Below are positions 8,688-17,508 of a DNA stretch of 64,000 nucleotides, piece after piece. Within the stretch, counting starts at the first letter, position 1. Each line of letters starts with the position of its first letter. The position numbers and the translations under genes are program-made. The notes below the pieces were generated by a model. That model did not search any database. It was not told the origin of the DNA and saw only the letters and a program-made list of their open reading frames with translations. Where the stretch lies: assembly GCA_036013505.1 (NCBI GenBank), contig CP107851.1, forward strand, positions 10,030,001 to 10,094,000, written 5' to 3'. The stretch comes from Streptomyces sp. NBC_00510. GTDB taxonomy: Bacteria > Actinomycetota > Actinomycetes > Streptomycetales > Streptomycetaceae.

Positions 8688-9361
8688 AGCTGTCTCCCTT
8701 GCGTCGTAGCGCTAGGCACACGCGACTGGGGTAGGGGTGCAGCCGTCCATTGCATCATCTCCCACATAGCTGCCCTCTGCACGTGGTGAACCGCACCGGG
8801 AGCGATGGAGTGGTCTGTCCTGGGCTGGTGGAGTCGGAGGGGTGGAGAATTGACCCTTCAACAACTCTCCGCCCCAACCGGCAACGCAGGCACTCTGCCC
8901 TCGGCATGCTCAGCTGGAGTGCGAGCTACGTGCAGCACGGGCAGCGTGAAATCAGCTGTCCCGACTCCACGCAACGCGGGGCAGGGCCTCGATGAGAACC
9001 GGGGCGGTTCACTGGGCCGTCCGGAGGTATCCCGGATGGTGAGCTGGATGATCAGCACCGACGATGGTGCTCGAGCCCCTGGCAGAGCGCCAGGTCTCCT
9101 GGATCCGCTTCGGGGTTTTGATGATTCGCGACGCCATCGCGAGGTTCATGCCGCCGGAAGCCGGCAGGGGGCTCGTCGGGGCGCTTCACCCGTGCAGTGC
9201 CCCCAGTGATGCTTCAAGGAGACGCACCCCATGGTTTGTGCTGGCCTGCGCCCATGCCGACTGGCCGAACTCTTTCCGGCCGGCGTGGGTGGTCCGCCCG
9301 GTCGCGGTCACCGTCGGCGCTGCCGGCACATCACGTACGGCCTGCTGCGGCAGGTGATCGC
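8688..9361. other. Gap without supportable gene
   Basis: About 670 bases between a minus-strand and a plus-strand gene. It should carry both promoters, but I could not identify confident -35/-10 elements, and no coding frame has a ribosome site and plausible composition. Confidence 0.35.
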
Positions 9362-10675
9362 GTGAAGACTTCCCCCGGCTCCGGCGGCGGCTCGCGCTTG
9401 CAGCGGCTGTGGAGACCGGCGGAGAACGGGCGGTCGCCGGCAACGGTGATTTTGATCTTGCTGGTCCTCCTCGTGACAGCTGTGCTGCTGGGCCGGTTCG
9501 GTATCGAGAACGTCGGCGGAGCTCTGACCTACACGGGTCGGATCAGCGGTGCCCTCCTCATCGTGCTGTCGGTCACCACATTGCTGGGCGCTCTCGCGGT
9601 CGTGGACCACTGGTTCCGGAACAGCTTCCCGCCCGCCGGATTGGTCGCGCTGATCGCCACGGTCGCGGCATGCGCGGGCAACATCTTCCTTTTGGTCACG
9701 ACAGCCAGGGATGGCGATTCCACGCCCTACCTGGTGCTGTGGTGCCTGCTCGTAGTGGGTTCGGCATGGGCTGCCTTGGCGGTGTACCGGACGTTGGTCG
9801 TCATCCCCGCTCCGAAGCGGGTGGCCGTGGCAGTGGTCGTCACCACGGCAGTGGCGGTTGCCAATTTCGGCTACGAGAACCTCTACAAGCCGACCCAGCG
9901 CGAGGGAAGGCCCCGTGTCGACGTTGTTGTGGGCAAGCCTGCGGTGACCAAGGACCGCAAGGCATTCGCCATACCCGTCGACATCACTCTCGAGAACCGC
10001 AGCAATGTGGGTTTCTACGTGTTCGGCGCCGAGTTCCACGCCATGGGCGAAGTAGTGCCCCTGAGCCCCAAGGACCGGCTCACCCAGCAGTGGCGTGCTG
10101 ATGCCCAGCAGTGGGGCGAATATGAGCAGCGCCCACTGTCCCGCCGGGAGATCCACCAGCCTGGCGACTTGGTGGCGGCGCAGCCATTGGTGCGCGGCGG
10201 CAGCTGGATCGAGCCGGGTGACACGGTGGTCACCCAAACGGTCGTGCAACTGCCCATGAACACGCAGTACGACCAGTTGGCCTTCTACGCCAGTGTGAGC
10301 TTGGCGAGTAAGGACCGGCTTCGATTGGAGAGCTTTGGCCAGAACGGATTTTCCTGGAAAGGCGTCAAGTTGCCCCAGTGGATGGTGGACCAGAATAAGT
10401 GGAGCTCGAACCCCGTTGACTCCGTTGTCTCTCGCGGCAGGGTGCACGAGGGCAACGCGATTGCCGAGCATACGAGGGACCCCCGCTACGTCACCGTCTA
10501 CTGGCAGTTCGGCAAGCATGGCGCAGGCCTGAAAGTAGCCGTCACGCGAGACGGCGAAGAAGACCGCGAGCTTCCAGACGAGGAAAATCGCGACTTGAGG
10601 AACTGGTACGGTCTCGCCGACGTCCTCACAGGCCCGATCGAACGGACGCTGTGGGACATCAAAGGCCGGCGATGA
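9362..10675 (+). CDS. Membrane protein with large extracytoplasmic domain
   Basis: This protein of about 437 residues has five hydrophobic segments in its first 170 residues (beginning ATVILILLVLLVTAVLL and ending VAVAVVVTTAVAVANF), then a soluble domain of about 250 residues. That domain starts with a beta-rich segment (VDITLENRSNVGFYVFGAEF) resembling immunoglobulin-like folds. I do not recognise the family. The GTG start was chosen because it directly precedes the charged N-terminus and has AGGTG about seven bases upstream. Its 3' end overlaps the 3' end of the convergent lasso cyclase gene by 17 bases, so read-through could produce antisense RNA to either gene. A role in immunity or export of the lasso product is conceivable from position alone. 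Confidence 0.7.
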   Translation: MKTSPGSGGGSRLQRLWRPAENGRSPATVILILLVLLVTAVLLGRFGIENVGGALTYTGRISGALLIVLSVTTLLGALAVVDHWFRNSFPPAGLVALIATVAACAGNIFLLVTTARDGDSTPYLVLWCLLVVGSAWAALAVYRTLVVIPAPKRVAVAVVVTTAVAVANFGYENLYKPTQREGRPRVDVVVGKPAVTKDRKAFAIPVDITLENRSNVGFYVFGAEFHAMGEVVPLSPKDRLTQQWRADAQQWGEYEQRPLSRREIHQPGDLVAAQPLVRGGSWIEPGDTVVTQTVVQLPMNTQYDQLAFYASVSLASKDRLRLESFGQNGFSWKGVKLPQWMVDQNKWSSNPVDSVVSRGRVHEGNAIAEHTRDPRYVTVYWQFGKHGAGLKVAVTRDGEEDRELPDEENRDLRNWYGLADVLTGPIERTLWDIKGRR

Positions 10676-12479
10676 CCGGCATGTCCGCGCCACCGTGCGC
10701 GCTGAGGCGCTGGTTCAACCGCTCCAGCCACACCACGAGGGCAAGAGAGCTGTTCATACGATCCCAGGAGTATGCGTCTCCTACGCCGAGCTGTGCCTCC
10801 CGCACTGCCCGGCACAGCGTCTCGACGTCGAACATCTCCGCAATGAGCGGATGACGCGCAGAGCGGCACAGGTCGATGAGCTGGTCGCCGTGTGCCCGCA
10901 GGCCGCGGGCGTAGAGCTCGTTGAAGGCGACCTTGACCGTCCGGCCGCGGATGAGGGGCGGCAGCAGATCTGCCATGGCCTCGCGCAGAACCGCCTTCGG
11001 ACGGCCGGGATGGAACGTCGCCTCGGCGGGCAGGCGGCGCATCGCGGCGATGACGTGCCTGTCGAGGAAAGGGTGCGAGAGGAAGAATCCGTCCCGTGGT
11101 GCGCGGCGCCAGGACAGCGGGTCGGGAGCGGCGATGTAGGTGGCCGCGTCGTAGAAGGATTGTTCCGGCTTGCGTCCGAACATGAAGCGGCTCTCCGAGA
11201 CGCTTGCCCCACGGTAGCCGTGGGCCCGCGCGAATCCGGCTCTGATCCATCGCGGGCGGGAGAAGTTGCCCAGGCCGCCGAGCACGGTTCCACGGCGGCG
11301 GACGAGCGCTGTGATCCGTTCGGCTGCCAGCGGCACAGCCGGCTGCACGACGTAGGTACAGACGACGTCCCGCACGCCCCGCTCGCTGCCCTCGGCCCAG
11401 GCACGTGCCTGCTTCGTCATCTGCCAAAGCTGTCCTGAGCGGGCCAACTGGTGCAGGTGCAGCGGGTTGGCGTCCGCAATAGGCTCGGCCCCGCAGCCCG
11501 TCATGAGGGTGTCACAGGCCAGTTCCGAGGCCGCGGCATGAAGCCTGCTCCAAAACGGGGCACGGAAGGCGTGCGCATGCGGCTCGTCCGGGTCTCCCGC
11601 GTGATGCTCGAAGTCGTCGAAGTCGGCGACGTCGTCGACATCGACGACGACCGGTCGGGCTGCGGGTGCGAGACGGCCGATCTCCTTCATCGCCTCGTCG
11701 AGATACGGCTGTTCCCCGGCCAGCTCTCCCCAGCCGAATCGCCCGGCGAGCAGGACCAGGTCTCCCGGGTCCTGTGCCGCGGCCAGCAGACGGGCCGCGA
11801 GCAACGCGATGCTGGTGGAGTCGGTGCCGCCGGAGACGTGGCACGCCGTCACCTGGCCCATACGGCGCCCGACCGCGCCCTCCAGCGCGAGGCGCAGCTC
11901 CTTCGCGGCGCCGCTGAGGCGCAGGGCGTCTGCTGCCGGTGCCGGTGGGTCGTGCGCCTGAGCGTCGCGTCGCAGCGACCGACCGCGTATCTGCCCGGTG
12001 AGCGAGAGTTCCACCACCTCGCCGCCCAGGACCCGCTGTACCCCGGCGAAGGGAGTGAGTTGCGAGCGCGGCTGCGCCAGGTTGCCGGTCAGATAGCGGC
12101 AGAAGTAGCGAGGTTCCAGATCTGCTCCACCACCCAGGCGGCGCGCCGAGGTACTCACCGCACTCACACGGCCACCAGACTCCCTGAAAAACAGGGGAAT
12201 GCGTGCCTGTTCGTCCCGCATCAGCAGGATGCGGTCGCGGCACACCAGGACAGCCGCAAAGTCACCGGTCGGCAGAGGCGGTGCGGTTCCCGGCCGTCCG
12301 AAGGCGTCGAGGAGGCCGCGCGCACCGGCCACGCGGTCACGGACGGAGCCGACCCAGCCGGCGACCACCGCGGTCCCGGCCGGTGAGGAAGCCGTCGTCA
12401 CCAGGCCTTGCCGCGCCATGGCCCCGGCCGCCGAGAGCTTCGGTGCGCCCCCGGCCCACTCCAGGTGGAGGGCTTCCAC
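10659..12479 (-). CDS. Lasso-type macrolactam synthetase (asparagine synthetase-like)
   Basis: This 606-residue protein has the two-domain plan of asparagine synthetase B homologues that cyclise lasso peptides. An N-terminal glutaminase-like domain (about 1-170) lacks the catalytic N-terminal cysteine. The C-terminal ATP-pyrophosphatase domain has the PP-loop SGGTDS at residues 216-221. Lasso C proteins adenylate an Asp or Glu side chain and join it to the new N-terminus of the core peptide. The GTG start lies one base after the stop of the protease gene, giving tight coupling. It is preceded by the B protein and a small precursor gene in the order A-B-C. General asparagine metabolism is unlikely because of the missing glutaminase cysteine and the context. 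Confidence 0.88.
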   Translation of the reverse strand: MEALHLEWAGGAPKLSAAGAMARQGLVTTASSPAGTAVVAGWVGSVRDRVAGARGLLDAFGRPGTAPPLPTGDFAAVLVCRDRILLMRDEQARIPLFFRESGGRVSAVSTSARRLGGGADLEPRYFCRYLTGNLAQPRSQLTPFAGVQRVLGGEVVELSLTGQIRGRSLRRDAQAHDPPAPAADALRLSGAAKELRLALEGAVGRRMGQVTACHVSGGTDSTSIALLAARLLAAAQDPGDLVLLAGRFGWGELAGEQPYLDEAMKEIGRLAPAARPVVVDVDDVADFDDFEHHAGDPDEPHAHAFRAPFWSRLHAAASELACDTLMTGCGAEPIADANPLHLHQLARSGQLWQMTKQARAWAEGSERGVRDVVCTYVVQPAVPLAAERITALVRRRGTVLGGLGNFSRPRWIRAGFARAHGYRGASVSESRFMFGRKPEQSFYDAATYIAAPDPLSWRRAPRDGFFLSHPFLDRHVIAAMRRLPAEATFHPGRPKAVLREAMADLLPPLIRGRTVKVAFNELYARGLRAHGDQLIDLCRSARHPLIAEMFDVETLCRAVREAQLGVGDAYSWDRMNSSLALVVWLERLNQRLSAHGGADMPVIAGL

Positions 12480-12480
12480 G

Positions 12481-13104
12481 TCAGTGCCCTGCGCTATTGA
12501 TCGACAGGACCGGCGTGAACGCGTGCCCGCGTGGATCGGCGTCAGGGATGCACAGGCCGGCCGAAGACGTCCAGGCGTGCATGGCGAACGGGTGCTCACG
12601 CACTCCGACGTGAAGCACAGCCTGCAGACCGCGCCGCCGCAGCAGGATGTAAGCCGTCACGGCCTGGGCCTTGCAGTCGTCGTTGACGAACCAGCCTGTG
12701 CGGCCGTGGCGTTGCACTGCTCGTTTCAGGCGTGCGATGTCCTGCGGTGAGGCGGGGTCTGCACGGGCGTAATCCGGAGCGGCCAAGGACAAGAGCCGAA
12801 GGACGTGCCCGAACCCCATGGTCCGGATCAGCAGGTGTACCCCGCGCAGCCAGAGCCCGATCTGGGCGTTGGAATGTTCCTTTGGGCAGGCTGTCGCGCA
12901 CCTGGCGCGGATGAGACCTGTGACGAGTTCGGCGCGTTCTTCGCGGTTTTCGCCGGCGAACTTCTGGATGTCCGCCTCCGCCATCGCAAGAAAACGCGTC
13001 CGTCTCCAGTCCGCAATCAGCGCTCCGCCGGCCATCCTTGTGACACGGCAATGCGGTGACAGGACCTGCGTCATGGCTGTCAGAGCATCGGTATCCTCCG
13101 CCAC
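12481..13104 (-). CDS. Lasso peptide B protein, fused RRE and leader protease
   Basis: This 207-residue protein has an N-terminal segment of about 60 residues that fits a RiPP recognition element (VTRMAGGALIADWRRTRFLAM) and a C-terminal transglutaminase-like cysteine protease of the lasso B2 family. The catalytic triad is visible as Cys144 (NDDCKAQA), His176 (FAMHAW) and an Asp in IPDADP (188 or 190). Its length matches the fused McjB type, whereas most actinobacterial lasso loci have separate B1 and B2 genes. The GTG start has GGAGG eight bases upstream; the nearer ATG opens a frame that stops after ten codons. It lies 67 bases after the precursor gene, with a hairpin in between, and is coupled to the cyclase gene. 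Confidence 0.85.
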   Translation of the reverse strand: MAEDTDALTAMTQVLSPHCRVTRMAGGALIADWRRTRFLAMAEADIQKFAGENREERAELVTGLIRARCATACPKEHSNAQIGLWLRGVHLLIRTMGFGHVLRLLSLAAPDYARADPASPQDIARLKRAVQRHGRTGWFVNDDCKAQAVTAYILLRRRGLQAVLHVGVREHPFAMHAWTSSAGLCIPDADPRGHAFTPVLSINSAGH

Positions 13105-13123
13105 CGCATATCCTCCAAGATCA

Positions 13124-13149
13124 GCCCGCCGCAGCGTGCTACGGCGGGC
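13124..13149 (-). promoter_or_regulatory. Hairpin between precursor and lasso B gene
   Basis: The arms GCCCGCCG and CGGCGGGC (8 bp, with AG/CT extending inside) enclose a short loop in the 67-base gap between the precursor and the B gene. Such intergenic hairpins in RiPP operons usually act as partial terminators, so the precursor mRNA outnumbers the enzyme mRNA. The sequence is clear; the role is inferred. Confidence 0.5.
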
Positions 13150-13171
13150 CCGGTTCGACTTGCGGATGGTG

Positions 13172-13288
13172 TCAGCCCTGGTACCCGTGCCCGTCGTAGT
13201 GGCTACCGCTGAACCCCCGGATCAGGCGGCCGTTGCCGAGAAACACAATCCCGCGCGGCCTGCGACGCCGCAGCAGCCGGTGAAACAT
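13172..13288 (-). CDS. Candidate lasso peptide precursor
   Basis: This 38-codon gene has a strong GGAGG site seven bases before its ATG and directly precedes the B and C genes. Residues 1-24 would be a short, arginine-rich leader, and residues 25-38 a core reading GFSGSHYDGHGYQG. Gly1 and Asp8 of this core have exactly the spacing for an eight-residue macrolactam ring, leaving a six-residue tail with His and Tyr as possible plugs. Two features are atypical: position -2 is Ile rather than the usual Thr, and the leader lacks the YxxP motif of actinobacterial B1 recognition. The gene is too short for ordinary ORF thresholds. Its position, ribosome site and ring spacing make it the best precursor candidate. 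Confidence 0.7.
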   Translation of the reverse strand: MFHRLLRRRRPRGIVFLGNGRLIRGFSGSHYDGHGYQG

Positions 13289-13558
13289 CGCCTACCTCCA
13301 AGATCAGAGAGCGTCGTTCACGCAGTTCCAGGCTACTTTGCCTTAAATATCCCGCAACTGGACTGTTGGTGTGGTCCGCATCGGTGGTCTTGATGGTCCG
13401 CTGTGGTGGCCGGGAAGCTGCCAGAGCTCCGGAAACCTCGAGCTGATGTCGTTGATGACGGCATGAGCCGCCTGTGGTCCCAGACCGTATGCGTGTCTGG
13501 GTTGGGTGTGGTCTGCCTCGGTCTGTCCCGTGCTCGGCCGGCACCTCGTCTTTCGTCG
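13289..13558 (-). promoter_or_regulatory. Upstream region of the lasso operon
   Basis: This 270-base gap separates the end of the LysM-BTAD gene from the precursor. On the minus strand TTGCGG, then 16 bases, then TAGCCT lies about 40 bases before the precursor's ribosome site within an AT-rich patch (GATATTTAAGGC). It is a plausible but weak promoter. No gene was seen. Confidence 0.35.
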
Positions 13559-16500
13559 TCATGTCTTGCGGGGGGCGGCCGGGGTGGGTTGTTTGGTGGG
13601 GAGTACGAGGTCGATGGTTTGTTGGGTGAGGGGTTGTAGCGAGATGTCGTAGGTGTGGGCGATGTGCTGGGCACGCGCGACGGCTTTGCGGATCCCGGTG
13701 GTGTTGCCGGCTGCCCACTCGATCATCATCCAGTCGCGGTAGAGGACTTCGGCGGTTTCGTCGATGTCCAAGCCGCGTAGTACCGCGTGGCGGGCGGCGT
13801 CCAGGTCGGGGTTTTCCTGGTCGGTGTGCCAGGTGGCCAGTGTGTGGGCGACGTCGATGATGCGGGAGAGCATGTCCTGCTGTACGGAGTGGGCCCAGGG
13901 GTAGTTCTGGCCATCGAATGGTTTGCCGCGTACGAGGCTGAGCGCGGTTTCCAGGTCCGGGATGCCGGTGGCGGGGGCGGAGGCCAGCCCCTGGGTGGCC
14001 AGGTGTTGGAACAGGGCCCAGTCCGAGCGCACGCCGGGGTGGAAGGTGTAGCCGTTGCTGGGCCGGGGCAGGTAGGGCTGTCCGTCCGGGGCGGTGCCGA
14101 AGCGGCTGCGGAGTTCCGACAGCCGTGACTGCAGCGTGCGGGTCGACCAAGGAGAGGCCGGGTCCATCGCGGCGCACAGGGTATCGGCGGTCCGCCCGGG
14201 CCGGAGGTAGATCAGCGCGGCCAGTTCGGCGACTTTGGGGCCGTGGCCGGAGCTGGTGACTCCCGAGACCTGCAGTGCCCCCAGCACGTTGATCTCCGGC
14301 GCGCCCGGGTCGTCCCCGACGACGTTGCTGTCGCTGGGTGTCGGCTTGTGCGGGGCCTGCGGGACACCGTGACCGCCGGGTTCGGTGGAGGGGGCGCTTG
14401 CGGGCAGGAAGGCATGTCCGGTCGTGCCGGCCTGCTCGGGTTCGGGGCTCGTCCGGTTGCTGTTGCCGGCGGTGGAATCGATCAGCTGGTTGTGGGCCGG
14501 GGCTGCGGTGGCAAGGAGTGCAGGGAAGGGATCACCGGGGTCGGTGTCCTCCTCGTCGGTGCGCAGAAGCATCGTGTGCGGCTTGGGCCGCGGGGTGGCG
14601 GCGGCGATGTTGTGGTCTTCGGCGAGTTGCCAGGCGCCGGTGGCTGCTTGTGCGGGGCGGTCGGCGATTTCCAGCGCGTGGAGGTAGCTGCGGTACTGAT
14701 CGTCGGTGAGGCGTTGCAGCTGTACCGGGCCGGAACCGAGGTGGGCAAGCGTGATCGGGGTGTCTGGAGCCACTGGGAGGTGCTCGGCGTCCGGGAAGGC
14801 CTGTCGGGTGGCGTCGTCGGCTGGCAGGACCGCCGCGACCGGTAGGTCCCGGGCTGCGGACAGGGCGTCGGCGAGCTGCCGGGCGTGGTCGGCGTCGATG
14901 TCGCCGGCGCAGATCAGGATCCACGGCAGTGGCGTGGGAGCATTTTTGAGGTCGCCGCCGTGCTGATGTGCCTCCACCAGCAGGGCGCCCAGGTCGGCTG
15001 CGACGGACGGCAGATGCGGCATGGCCCGGATGCGGCCCTTCGGCAGCAGTGTCGCCAGCCGCGCCCCGAGTCCGACGGTGATGATCTCGGTGTGGTCGGT
15101 CCAGTTGCTGGTGCCGGCCTCGAGGGCCAGGGCACGGGTGACCGCGAGGACGTCGTCGGCGTCACCGTCCAGGAGAAGGGTGCGGGTGTGCAGGAGGTCG
15201 GCCAGCAGGAGGGCGCCGTCCTCGGTGGCGCCGAGGGTGACCAGGCCCGGGTAGGGGGCGGGTACGTGGCGGGCGGTATCGGAGGTCAGCAGCGGGGATG
15301 CGGGGTTGAGGACCCACGTGCCCGGTGTGTCGCCGCCGGCGAAGGGAGGAAGCGGCTGGGCCTGCGGGTCATCAGGGATCAGCTGCACGCTCCGGTCGGT
15401 AATCTGAACTCCCCGGATGGGGGGCAGTTCCTGGCCGGCGGTGTCGGCGTGCTGGGCCAAGGTGCGCAGCACGGTGTCGAGCAGGGCGACCCCGGCGGGC
15501 TCGGCCGTGGCATGGAGAACCTGCTCCAGCCGAGTGGGTTCGGCGTCGATGGCGATGGTCTGTCCGGCGCGGCGACGGCGTTGCTGCAGGATCCGTTTCA
15601 CTCCCAGGGCCCCGGTCAGCGAGGCCGCCAGCAGCGCGCCGATCCCTGCGGTCAGCGCCACATGCTGCGCGATGCCGTCCGAGCCCTGGTCAGTGCCTGT
15701 GGCCACTGGAGGTGTTGTGGAGGCCGAAGCGGATGTCTGGGGGCCATGGGTGGACTGGCCGGCCGGGGCAGTGGGGAGGGGTGCCGAGGGAATCGCCGAG
15801 GCGGGCTCCAGCCGGGCCGGGCGGCCGGTGCCGCTCGCGGTCGGGTCTGGGACGCGGCCGGTGTCCTTCCCGCTGCCGGTCGATGGCGCGGCATCGGACG
15901 GGGCGGCCTTCGACGGGACGGCGGTTGCATCCGGCGTGGTGGGCGAGGCCGCCCGGTGGTGCTGCTGGCCGTGGTGACGGCCAGAGCCGCTACCGGTCCC
16001 ATCCCTGCTGCCGTCACTGTCCCCTTCATTGTCGTGGTTGGGGTGGGCGGCGTGCGTGGCCGGGAGCTCGAGGTGCTGCCCGGGGTAGATCAGGTCCGGA
16101 TTGGTGAAGCGGCGGCCGCCGGGCTGGGCTTCGCCCTCGTTGAGACGGAAGATCTGCGGGTACCGGTCGGCGCTGCCGAGTTCGTCTCGCGCGATCTGGG
16201 AGAGGCTGTCACCGGGCTGGACGGTGTAGTCGCCGGTGTGTTCAGCGTCGATGGCCTCGGCAGCGTGGCCGCCGTCGGTGTGCAGGCCGGTGGCGGTGCT
16301 GCCGGCCGCGGTGGTGCCGGTGGCGTCGCCGGGGAGGCGCAGGGTCCAGCCGGGCCGGATCGGGGCGTCGGCGTGGAAGGTGCTGCCGTCGGCCATGATG
16401 CGGCCGGCGTTGAGGGCGGCGATTTCCTCCCACCGGTTGCCGTCACCGAGCCGTGCCTCGGCGATCGACCACAGGCTCTCGGCGGGCCGGGTGTGGCGCA

Positions 16501-17023
16501 CCGTATAGGCGACCGTCGTGTCCGACTCGTGCCCCACAGATACAGCGGTCGTGGTCGGCTGCTCGGGGGCGCTGGTGCCGGGGTGGGGGGTGGCGGTGGC
16601 TGTGGCGGCCTGCGCTGTGGGGGCGGAGGCGGCCAGGGCCGTGCCGGTGGGCAGCGCCAGCACGATGGCGCCAACCAGAGTCGCGGCGGCCTTCTGCCCG
16701 ACCAGCAACCGCAGCCTGGGTGCGGCGCGGCCGCGTGACTGCGCGGGTATCTCCAGCAGCACCGAGACTGCGAACAGTGCCCATCCGATCCAGCCGGCCA
16801 CGGCCAGCGCCAGCAGGAAGACCTGCCCGGAGTCCTGCGTGGACAACAAGTGACCGAGGGCAGCGATGCCGCCGGGCGCAACGATGGCGGTGCCCCACCA
16901 CAGCAGCATCGGCAGTCCGGCCAGCAGCGCGACCAGCACGACGAAGCTCACGCCGGCACGCACCACGGTGAACACCGGGCCGGTACGGGGAGCGCGGGCC
17001 GAGCCGGTGGGGGGCTGGGGCAT
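13559..17023 (-). CDS. LysM and BTAD domain membrane regulator
   Basis: This 1154-residue multidomain protein has three hydrophobic segments near the N-terminus (roughly 24-46, 70-92 and 112-132). Two LysM peptidoglycan-binding modules follow at about 175-230 (HTRPAESLWSIAEARLGDGN) and 265-320 (YTVQPGDSLSQIARDELG). After a long Pro/Ser/Thr-rich linker and a further membrane segment comes a large cytoplasmic part. It ends in an OmpR-type winged helix plus bacterial transcriptional activator (BTAD) domain over the last 230 residues. The layout could let it sense the cell wall and act on DNA or on protein partners inside. It is the last gene of the Tad operon, 32 bases after a TadG-like gene. 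ATG start with GAAGGG upstream. Co-occurrence with Tad genes suggests it couples pilus assembly to wall state or gene expression. Confidence 0.85.
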   Translation of the reverse strand: MPQPPTGSARAPRTGPVFTVVRAGVSFVVLVALLAGLPMLLWWGTAIVAPGGIAALGHLLSTQDSGQVFLLALAVAGWIGWALFAVSVLLEIPAQSRGRAAPRLRLLVGQKAAATLVGAIVLALPTGTALAASAPTAQAATATATPHPGTSAPEQPTTTAVSVGHESDTTVAYTVRHTRPAESLWSIAEARLGDGNRWEEIAALNAGRIMADGSTFHADAPIRPGWTLRLPGDATGTTAAGSTATGLHTDGGHAAEAIDAEHTGDYTVQPGDSLSQIARDELGSADRYPQIFRLNEGEAQPGGRRFTNPDLIYPGQHLELPATHAAHPNHDNEGDSDGSRDGTGSGSGRHHGQQHHRAASPTTPDATAVPSKAAPSDAAPSTGSGKDTGRVPDPTASGTGRPARLEPASAIPSAPLPTAPAGQSTHGPQTSASASTTPPVATGTDQGSDGIAQHVALTAGIGALLAASLTGALGVKRILQQRRRRAGQTIAIDAEPTRLEQVLHATAEPAGVALLDTVLRTLAQHADTAGQELPPIRGVQITDRSVQLIPDDPQAQPLPPFAGGDTPGTWVLNPASPLLTSDTARHVPAPYPGLVTLGATEDGALLLADLLHTRTLLLDGDADDVLAVTRALALEAGTSNWTDHTEIITVGLGARLATLLPKGRIRAMPHLPSVAADLGALLVEAHQHGGDLKNAPTPLPWILICAGDIDADHARQLADALSAARDLPVAAVLPADDATRQAFPDAEHLPVAPDTPITLAHLGSGPVQLQRLTDDQYRSYLHALEIADRPAQAATGAWQLAEDHNIAAATPRPKPHTMLLRTDEEDTDPGDPFPALLATAAPAHNQLIDSTAGNSNRTSPEPEQAGTTGHAFLPASAPSTEPGGHGVPQAPHKPTPSDSNVVGDDPGAPEINVLGALQVSGVTSSGHGPKVAELAALIYLRPGRTADTLCAAMDPASPWSTRTLQSRLSELRSRFGTAPDGQPYLPRPSNGYTFHPGVRSDWALFQHLATQGLASAPATGIPDLETALSLVRGKPFDGQNYPWAHSVQQDMLSRIIDVAHTLATWHTDQENPDLDAARHAVLRGLDIDETAEVLYRDWMMIEWAAGNTTGIRKAVARAQHIAHTYDISLQPLTQQTIDLVLPTKQPTPAAPRKT

Positions 17024-17055
17024 TTGTGGGGCCCTTCTCGTGCGGGGGCGTGCCG

Positions 17056-17508
17056 CTACTCGGGCTGGGTCACGCCGTGCAGCAACGTTGCAGTCCCGTG
17101 GCCACTCACGCGCAGCGCGCCGATGCCGAAGACGGTCAGGAACTTCGTGTCGTACGTGCCGGTGACGACGACGGCCACCCGGGTGCCGTCACCGGAGAGG
17201 GTCACCTGACCGCTTGCGCCGGCCCGGTGCAGGTAGGACTGAGCGGCCGCCTCGGCAGCCTGCGGGTCGACGCGGATCGCGGCGCCGGTGATGGCCGCAG
17301 CCGGGTCGATGGCCTGCCCGGCGGCACGGGCGGCTTCCAGCGCGAGGGCGTCGGCACGTTCGGTGGCGCGGAGCTTGCCCCCACCGTCCAGGACCAGGCC
17401 GATGATGCCGAGCAGCACCACGGTGCAGACCGCCACGAACACCGCGATGCCCCCGCGGTCGCCGCCCTTGGGCCGCAGGCGCCGGCGCAGCCTTGCGGGA
17501 AGCGTCAT
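17056..17508 (-). CDS. TadG/TadE-like pilus assembly protein
   Basis: This 150-residue protein has a basic N-terminus followed by one transmembrane helix (about 20-42, GIAVFVAVCTVVLLGIIGLVLDGG) and an extracytoplasmic domain. This is the usual layout of Tad minor pilin or TadG-related proteins (Rv3660c/TadE cluster type). ERADALALEAARAAGQAID after the helix is typical of that group. The ATG starts immediately after the TAG of the preceding TadE-like gene, with GAGGGAG inside that gene's end, so translation is coupled. It is one of three minor-pilin-like genes in a row. Confidence 0.8.
   Translation of the reverse strand: MTLPARLRRRLRPKGGDRGGIAVFVAVCTVVLLGIIGLVLDGGGKLRATERADALALEAARAAGQAIDPAAAITGAAIRVDPQAAEAAAQSYLHRAGASGQVTLSGDGTRVAVVVTGTYDTKFLTVFGIGALRVSGHGTATLLHGVTQPE

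Noticed and set aside
14885..16738. 617-codon plus-strand frame
   Set aside because: Gly/Val/Arg-rich antisense of the LysM-BTAD gene, without a ribosome site or domain.
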